DNA from: Saprospiraceae bacterium
Lineage (GTDB): Bacteria; Bacteroidota; Bacteroidia; Chitinophagales; Saprospiraceae
Assembly (NCBI GenBank): GCA_013361075.1
Contig: JABWAJ010000175.1
Span: 1 to 9,602 of the forward strand
Direction: 5' to 3'
DNA: 9,602 nt
Under the pieces are notes generated by a model. The model saw only the letters and a program-made list of their open reading frames with translations. It was not told the DNA's origin and did no database searches. Of this stretch, positions 6,111 to 9,602 are shown piece by piece; the stretch's first letter is position 1; every line of letters begins with the position of its first letter. The translations under genes and the position numbers were made by a program.

Positions 6111-6920
6111 ATGGCCAATTCGACCTACAACTCTGCCACCCCTCCGCCACCCGAAGTACTTCGGGCATTAATGGCCGTATTGGATGCGGAGGCATGGACG
6201 CCCCTGGTCTGGAACATGCACCATACGGCCAGGAGCGGCCTTTCTTTTTCTATTTTTCAAAACATTCTCCAACTGTTAGGTATAGAAAGCGGGGTTTACC
6301 AGATAGATTTTGATACCCTGCTGGAAGTGCAGCCAATACCTGGTTTGCTTTACTCAGATGCAGCCAACGGGTTTGTTTTATTGAAAAAAATTGAGCCGGA
6401 AGGCATTACCTGCTACGGACGAAAGGACGAAGAATGGTTTACAGATCGGAAGGTGCTGGAAAAAGGCTGGGATGGGAAAATCCTGGCATTGGGGGAAATT
6501 TCGGTCCAACGCCCCATTCAAAAAGCCATTTGTACCTTTAAAAAAAATATTCCCCGGAGTGCAGGCTCCCTTGTGTTGGAAATTGCGCCAGATAACGCTC
6601 CGAGGGCGGACTGGTGTTTTGCCGGAAAAATAGCCCCTGCTACCTTCGCGAAACAAAGCCAATGGAGTTTTGAATGCACAATTCCCGGGCCGTTTAGTGA
6701 ATTGACGCTTCACTTTTTGGCTATTGATCCATCGGGCCAGGGGGAAACCCCGGCGTTTCGGGTTCACCTGCCTGTTGCTTTTGAGCGGCGTTGGAGTATC
6801 CTTCGGTTCTATTTTTCCGAAAATTCCGTTGAAGGGCCCAAAATGCTTGGCGTCAAAGGGTCTTTAAATCGTTTGTTTCAAATTGAATTACTCAAAAACG
6901 ACAACATTGAGCAGGGGTAA
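6111..6920 (+). CDS. Degenerate C39-peptidase-like domain protein, likely RiPP-associated
   Basis: The 269-residue protein has no signal peptide and no membrane segment. Residues about 40-128 resemble the C39 peptidase-like module found in Bacteroidota bacteriocin exporters and VKOR fusions: 'SGLSFSIFQNILQLLGIES' parallels the 'sypSLlsisdvL..lgI' helix, 'YQIDFDTLLEVQPIPGLLY' parallels 'yr.d.e.L.elP.Pfia', and 'GFVLLKKIEPEGITCY' with 'VLEKGWDGKILALGE' parallels the last strands. The catalytic His of 'HFVVL' is replaced by Gly87 and no N-terminal catalytic Cys is visible, so it is probably not a protease. Inactive C39-like domains in transporters bind substrate peptides, so leader-peptide binding is a reasonable inference. 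Residues about 130-269 look beta-rich and I do not recognise them. The 3' end overlaps the deiminase gene, which suggests coupled translation. Confidence 0.8.
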   Translation: MANSTYNSATPPPPEVLRALMAVLDAEAWTPLVWNMHHTARSGLSFSIFQNILQLLGIESGVYQIDFDTLLEVQPIPGLLYSDAANGFVLLKKIEPEGITCYGRKDEEWFTDRKVLEKGWDGKILALGEISVQRPIQKAICTFKKNIPRSAGSLVLEIAPDNAPRADWCFAGKIAPATFAKQSQWSFECTIPGPFSELTLHFLAIDPSGQGETPAFRVHLPVAFERRWSILRFYFSENSVEGPKMLGVKGSLNRLFQIELLKNDNIEQG

Positions 6921-7860
6921 GCGCAATTCGTTCAAGGCAGAATTTGAACCCGGGGAGAACCTTTTACTGTCGTGGAATTCGAAGTACAATGACCTTCCCT
7001 ACCGGAAAATAGCAACAGCAGTGATACAGGATGGTACCCGATTGATTGTCGTTTGCAGGAGTGCGCGCGACCGCATTCAAATCAGCAATATACTTAAAGC
7101 TTACGCCATCCCTACGGACTCCATCCGGTTTTTATTGTTTGATTTCGACAGCATCTGGGCAAGGGACTATACGCCTCTGCCGGTTTGGACGCCAGACCGG
7201 AAAACCGGGCTTTCAGGTTATGTTTACAGCAAAGGGAAAAATAGAACGCACGATGCAAATTTTCCGGCTTTTTTACACCAGGAACTTGGATTGCCCCTAA
7301 CGCCCCATGATCTCATTTTATCCGGCGGTAATTTTGTGACCAACGGGCAGGGAATCGTTATTTGTACCGATCAATTAACGGATGAGAATGCAGGGCAAAG
7401 GGCCAGTATCGGGTCTTTTTTTACGTTGCACAACGCCCCACGTTTGCTGGTAATAAAAAAACTGGAACACGAATACACGGGGCATATTGACATGCTGATG
7501 AAATTTGTTCGTCCGGATGTCCTTTTGGTGGCAGGGCTTGACCCGGGCATGAAAGATTACCCAACCATGGAGGAGAATGTGCAATACATCCGGTCCGAAC
7601 TACCTCATTGTGAGGTTATTGAGATTCCTATTGCCCCTGACAACGGGTCTTACGAACATTTGGGTAATGTTTTTTACAGCTACATCAACTCGGTTATATT
7701 AAAAAAAACGGTCCTGCTTCCATTATACGGCGAAGCCACTGATGACCGCGCCATGGATATTTATCAAAATCTATTTCCGGGGCACATCATTGAGGGCATC
7801 TACTGCAAAGACCTGGTGCAACTCAAAGGCGCACTTCACTGTATGACGGCACAGTTTTAA
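6883..7860 (+). CDS. Peptidylarginine/agmatine deiminase family enzyme (PAD_porph type)
   Basis: The family hydrolyses the guanidinium group of arginine (in peptides) or of agmatine to a ureido group, releasing ammonia. The 325-residue protein has the expected order of motifs: N-terminal 'AEFEPGENLLLSW', then 'WARDYTPLPV' (Asp95), 'LSGGNFVTNGQG', 'GHIDMLMKF' (His201, Asp203), 'YINSVIL' with Asn269, and 'GALHCMTAQ' with Cys320 near the C-terminus. These line up with the Asp, His, Asp, Asn and Cys active-site set of the Porphyromonas enzyme. The active site therefore looks complete. There is no signal peptide, unlike the secreted Porphyromonas enzyme. No ATG fits the N-terminus; TTG at 6883 is used here, and TTG at 6907 is an alternative. 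Either overlaps the upstream gene in another frame, so translation is probably coupled. Next to a LanB, a role in converting arginine to citrulline in a RiPP is inferred; ordinary agmatine catabolism is the alternative. Confidence 0.88.
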   Translation: MNYSKTTTLSRGKRNSFKAEFEPGENLLLSWNSKYNDLPYRKIATAVIQDGTRLIVVCRSARDRIQISNILKAYAIPTDSIRFLLFDFDSIWARDYTPLPVWTPDRKTGLSGYVYSKGKNRTHDANFPAFLHQELGLPLTPHDLILSGGNFVTNGQGIVICTDQLTDENAGQRASIGSFFTLHNAPRLLVIKKLEHEYTGHIDMLMKFVRPDVLLVAGLDPGMKDYPTMEENVQYIRSELPHCEVIEIPIAPDNGSYEHLGNVFYSYINSVILKKTVLLPLYGEATDDRAMDIYQNLFPGHIIEGIYCKDLVQLKGALHCMTAQF

Positions 7861-7864
7861 AGGA

Positions 7865-9602
7865 TCAGTTTTCTCTTGCCTTCGTTTTATAATACTTCAA
7901 CAGGTAATTGTACAAGACAATTTCATGGTGATTGGGTCGCCCCAGGGAAAACCTGTTGATCATCATGTGCAGAAAACTGCCGATATAGGCGTAGCGGTCC
8001 ACCGATGTAAAGGAAAGGCCGGAAATAATTTTGCGCATATCTTCTGATTTCCGCGCTGCCAAATCGTTTAAAAGTTTTCCGAAAATTTTTTCTCCGGCAT
8101 CAGGGCTTAAAATATCAGAAATCCCGGGGTTTAAGGTTTTATACATGGCATTTACCCGTTGGTTGTCGTTCTTTCCATTTGCGGCAAGCAGTTTTTCCAT
8201 CAGGGCAATTTTTTCTTTAGTTAACAGTCCAAAATCGTCTAATAGTTGATTTCCGAACCAGATCATGAATTGCCAGCGGAGATTTTCATCCCCATTCAAT
8301 CTCAGGTTTGCGAGTGCTGACAAAACAGCCATACTGTCAATAAAAAACAGGTGTTCGGTTCGCTCCATATTGTCTTCGCCATAGCGTCCGATTTCCGGAT
8401 AGTAGGTTTCAATCTTGATTTTATGAATTATGCGTTTCTGAATGGGGATTTCCATTTGCGTGCCCATTCTGTTTAGCAACAGAATTTTATCTTCTTTTTG
8501 TTGTAAATGAAACCTTACCCGAATGTGATAGCCTTCATCGTTGTAACGGATAAAAAACCATTTTTTAATCACTTTTTCTTGAAGCAGGGCCTCTGCAAGG
8601 GGCAGTAAGTATTCGATCAACAAATCTTCTCCACCCTGGGTACCGCAATAAATTTTGAAGTAAATCCAATCGGAAAAAACATCCAGCGAAACGGGCGGTT
8701 GCGGTGCTGTGGTTAAAAGTTTTACAGGCTTAATCGTTCGTTCTACTGTTCTGCGCATAAAAAAAGCAACCAGTTCTGTGCGATAGTTCATGCCATGCTC
8801 ATCAAGTATTGCCCACTGTTTTGCGGGAGGCAAAAACTCTCTGATGGTTATTTCGCCGTATTTCTGGCAATGCTGGCAAAAAAGCCTGGCACAAAAGTCA
8901 TGACTAAAATCAATAAAGAGTGTATTATCTCCGGTTATTAATTCAACCTGATCCGGAATGCCATTTGTCTTTTGAAAAAACCTGGCAGCTTCCACATTCA
9001 ATTTCCCATTTGAATCCAAAATTTCAGCCGCTGAGAAAACCCAGGTTGCCTGGCTGATGATAACGTCTTTGTAACAAACTCTTGGCAAAAACCGGTATAT
9101 TTTCCGCAAAGGGCCCCAGTCGAATTTCAGCGGAATAAGCTTGTTTTGATACTGTAAATCTCCAAGAAAATGATAAATAGGATGGGATTCTAAGGAATAT
9201 CGAATGGCCGTGCTTAGCATCACCTGTACTTCAGCGTCATGATTAGCCGAATAAAGAACAAACCGATTTTTTACCACTTTTAAATAAAGATCGTCCAAAA
9301 ATATTGTTTTGTTGCAGTTTTTCGACACGAGCCCCAAAAAGGGGATTTCGCATGCTCTTGTTGACCGGTGTTGCAAAACATTGAGTTTTCTCGGGTAAGC
9401 TGGCGTGTGCATCAATTCAGCGACCAGGACATCTTTTTGCGCTTCGGCTTCGCGTTGGGTCAACGCCTGGCTTATTCGTTCAGTGCCGGCGTCAATATGG
9501 GTAAATCGGTTAATCATATTCAGTCCGCTGGCATAAGGGCTTCCAATGAAGAGGACTTTGTCGGTGCCATCCACGTGTACCAGTGAAAAATGAGCTTGTA
9601 AG
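7865..9602 (-). CDS. Lantibiotic dehydratase (LanB), C-terminal part; 5' end outside window
   Basis: The frame stays open to the right edge. The first possible internal start (GTG at 9574) is not credible because the sequence before it also reads as LanB-like protein. About 578 residues are visible, against roughly 900-1000 for full class I enzymes. From the left of the protein come 'FIGSPYASGLNMINRF', 'CEIPFLGLVS', 'IFLDDLYLKV', 'HPIYHFLGDLQYQ' and 'FDWGPLRKIYRFLPRVCY', which is the end of the glutamylation domain. The elimination (SpaB_C/thiopeptide-type) domain follows: 'DWIYFKIYC', 'WFFIRYNDEGYHIRVRF', 'ETYYPEIGRYG', 'FFIDSMAVL' and 'FLHMMINRFSLGRPNHHE'. The HxRxR arginines, the RYG arginine and the HM histidine, which as I recall match NisB residues needed for glutamate elimination, are all kept. 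The enzyme would dehydrate Ser/Thr in a precursor peptide using glutamyl-tRNA. It ends 4 bases from the convergent deiminase gene. Confidence 0.9.
   Translation of the reverse strand, partial: LQAHFSLVHVDGTDKVLFIGSPYASGLNMINRFTHIDAGTERISQALTQREAEAQKDVLVAELMHTPAYPRKLNVLQHRSTRACEIPFLGLVSKNCNKTIFLDDLYLKVVKNRFVLYSANHDAEVQVMLSTAIRYSLESHPIYHFLGDLQYQNKLIPLKFDWGPLRKIYRFLPRVCYKDVIISQATWVFSAAEILDSNGKLNVEAARFFQKTNGIPDQVELITGDNTLFIDFSHDFCARLFCQHCQKYGEITIREFLPPAKQWAILDEHGMNYRTELVAFFMRRTVERTIKPVKLLTTAPQPPVSLDVFSDWIYFKIYCGTQGGEDLLIEYLLPLAEALLQEKVIKKWFFIRYNDEGYHIRVRFHLQQKEDKILLLNRMGTQMEIPIQKRIIHKIKIETYYPEIGRYGEDNMERTEHLFFIDSMAVLSALANLRLNGDENLRWQFMIWFGNQLLDDFGLLTKEKIALMEKLLAANGKNDNQRVNAMYKTLNPGISDILSPDAGEKIFGKLLNDLAARKSEDMRKIISGLSFTSVDRYAYIGSFLHMMINRFSLGRPNHHEIVLYNYLLKYYKTKAREN

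Noticed and set aside
5954..6313. 119-codon plus-strand frame starting before the C39-like gene
   Set aside because: It is out of frame with the C39-like gene for most of its length, and the latter has the family motifs. No leader-like or Gly-Gly motif was seen, so it is not a precursor peptide.
7861..7864. Bidirectional terminator between deiminase and LanB
   Set aside because: The gap is 4 bases and no hairpin spans the two gene ends by eye.
1..9602. CRISPR array, tRNA or rRNA gene
   Set aside because: No regularly spaced direct repeats, tRNA cloverleaf with CCA end or rRNA signature sequence was noticed on either strand.

Overview
The window looks like chromosomal DNA from a member of the Bacteroidota. 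Several things point there: the style of the DnaN protein, a LytTR-type regulator tail, a TIR-FGE fusion, promoter-like boxes matching the phylum's TAnnTTTG element, and LanB-type RiPP genes of the kind found in these bacteria. A Saprospiria- or Chitinophagia-like organism is plausible, but this is a guess from general gene style and not a placement.

Layout. Positions 1-119 carry the last 38 codons of a LytTR DNA-binding domain protein that enters from the left. A palindrome-rich non-coding stretch follows (120-646). It ends in a likely promoter and an inverted pair of DnaA boxes just upstream of dnaN (647-1762, DNA polymerase III sliding clamp). Converging on dnaN is a 770-residue exported helical-repeat protein of unknown function (4102-1790, minus). 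Behind it lies a GC-rich REP/MITE-like inverted repeat (about 4181-4302). Next is a minus-strand fusion of an N-terminal TIR domain, two short helical repeats, a charged helix and a C-terminal FGE/SUMF1 (C-type-lectin-fold) domain (5942-4329). Its GC-rich tail resembles the variable region of a diversity-generating retroelement (DGR) target.

The right third looks like the edge of a ribosomally made, modified peptide (RiPP) cluster. Reading rightwards are a protein with a catalytically degenerate C39-peptidase-like domain (6111-6920) and an overlapping gene for a peptidylarginine/agmatine-deiminase family enzyme with a complete active site (6883-7860). Converging on them with a 4-base gap is the C-terminal part of a class I lanthipeptide dehydratase (LanB) that runs off the right edge (9602-7865, minus). 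No precursor peptide, cyclase or transporter is visible, so the cluster presumably continues beyond 9602.

Most interesting points: (1) a GME-fold arginine-modifying enzyme paired with a C39-like, possibly leader-binding, protein beside a LanB, which suggests deimination of arginine in a lanthipeptide-like product; (2) the TIR-FGE fusion with its candidate hypervariable tail; (3) the DnaA-box dyad over the dnaN promoter, with an unexplained set of palindromes upstream. All functional links are inferred from sequence motifs read by eye.
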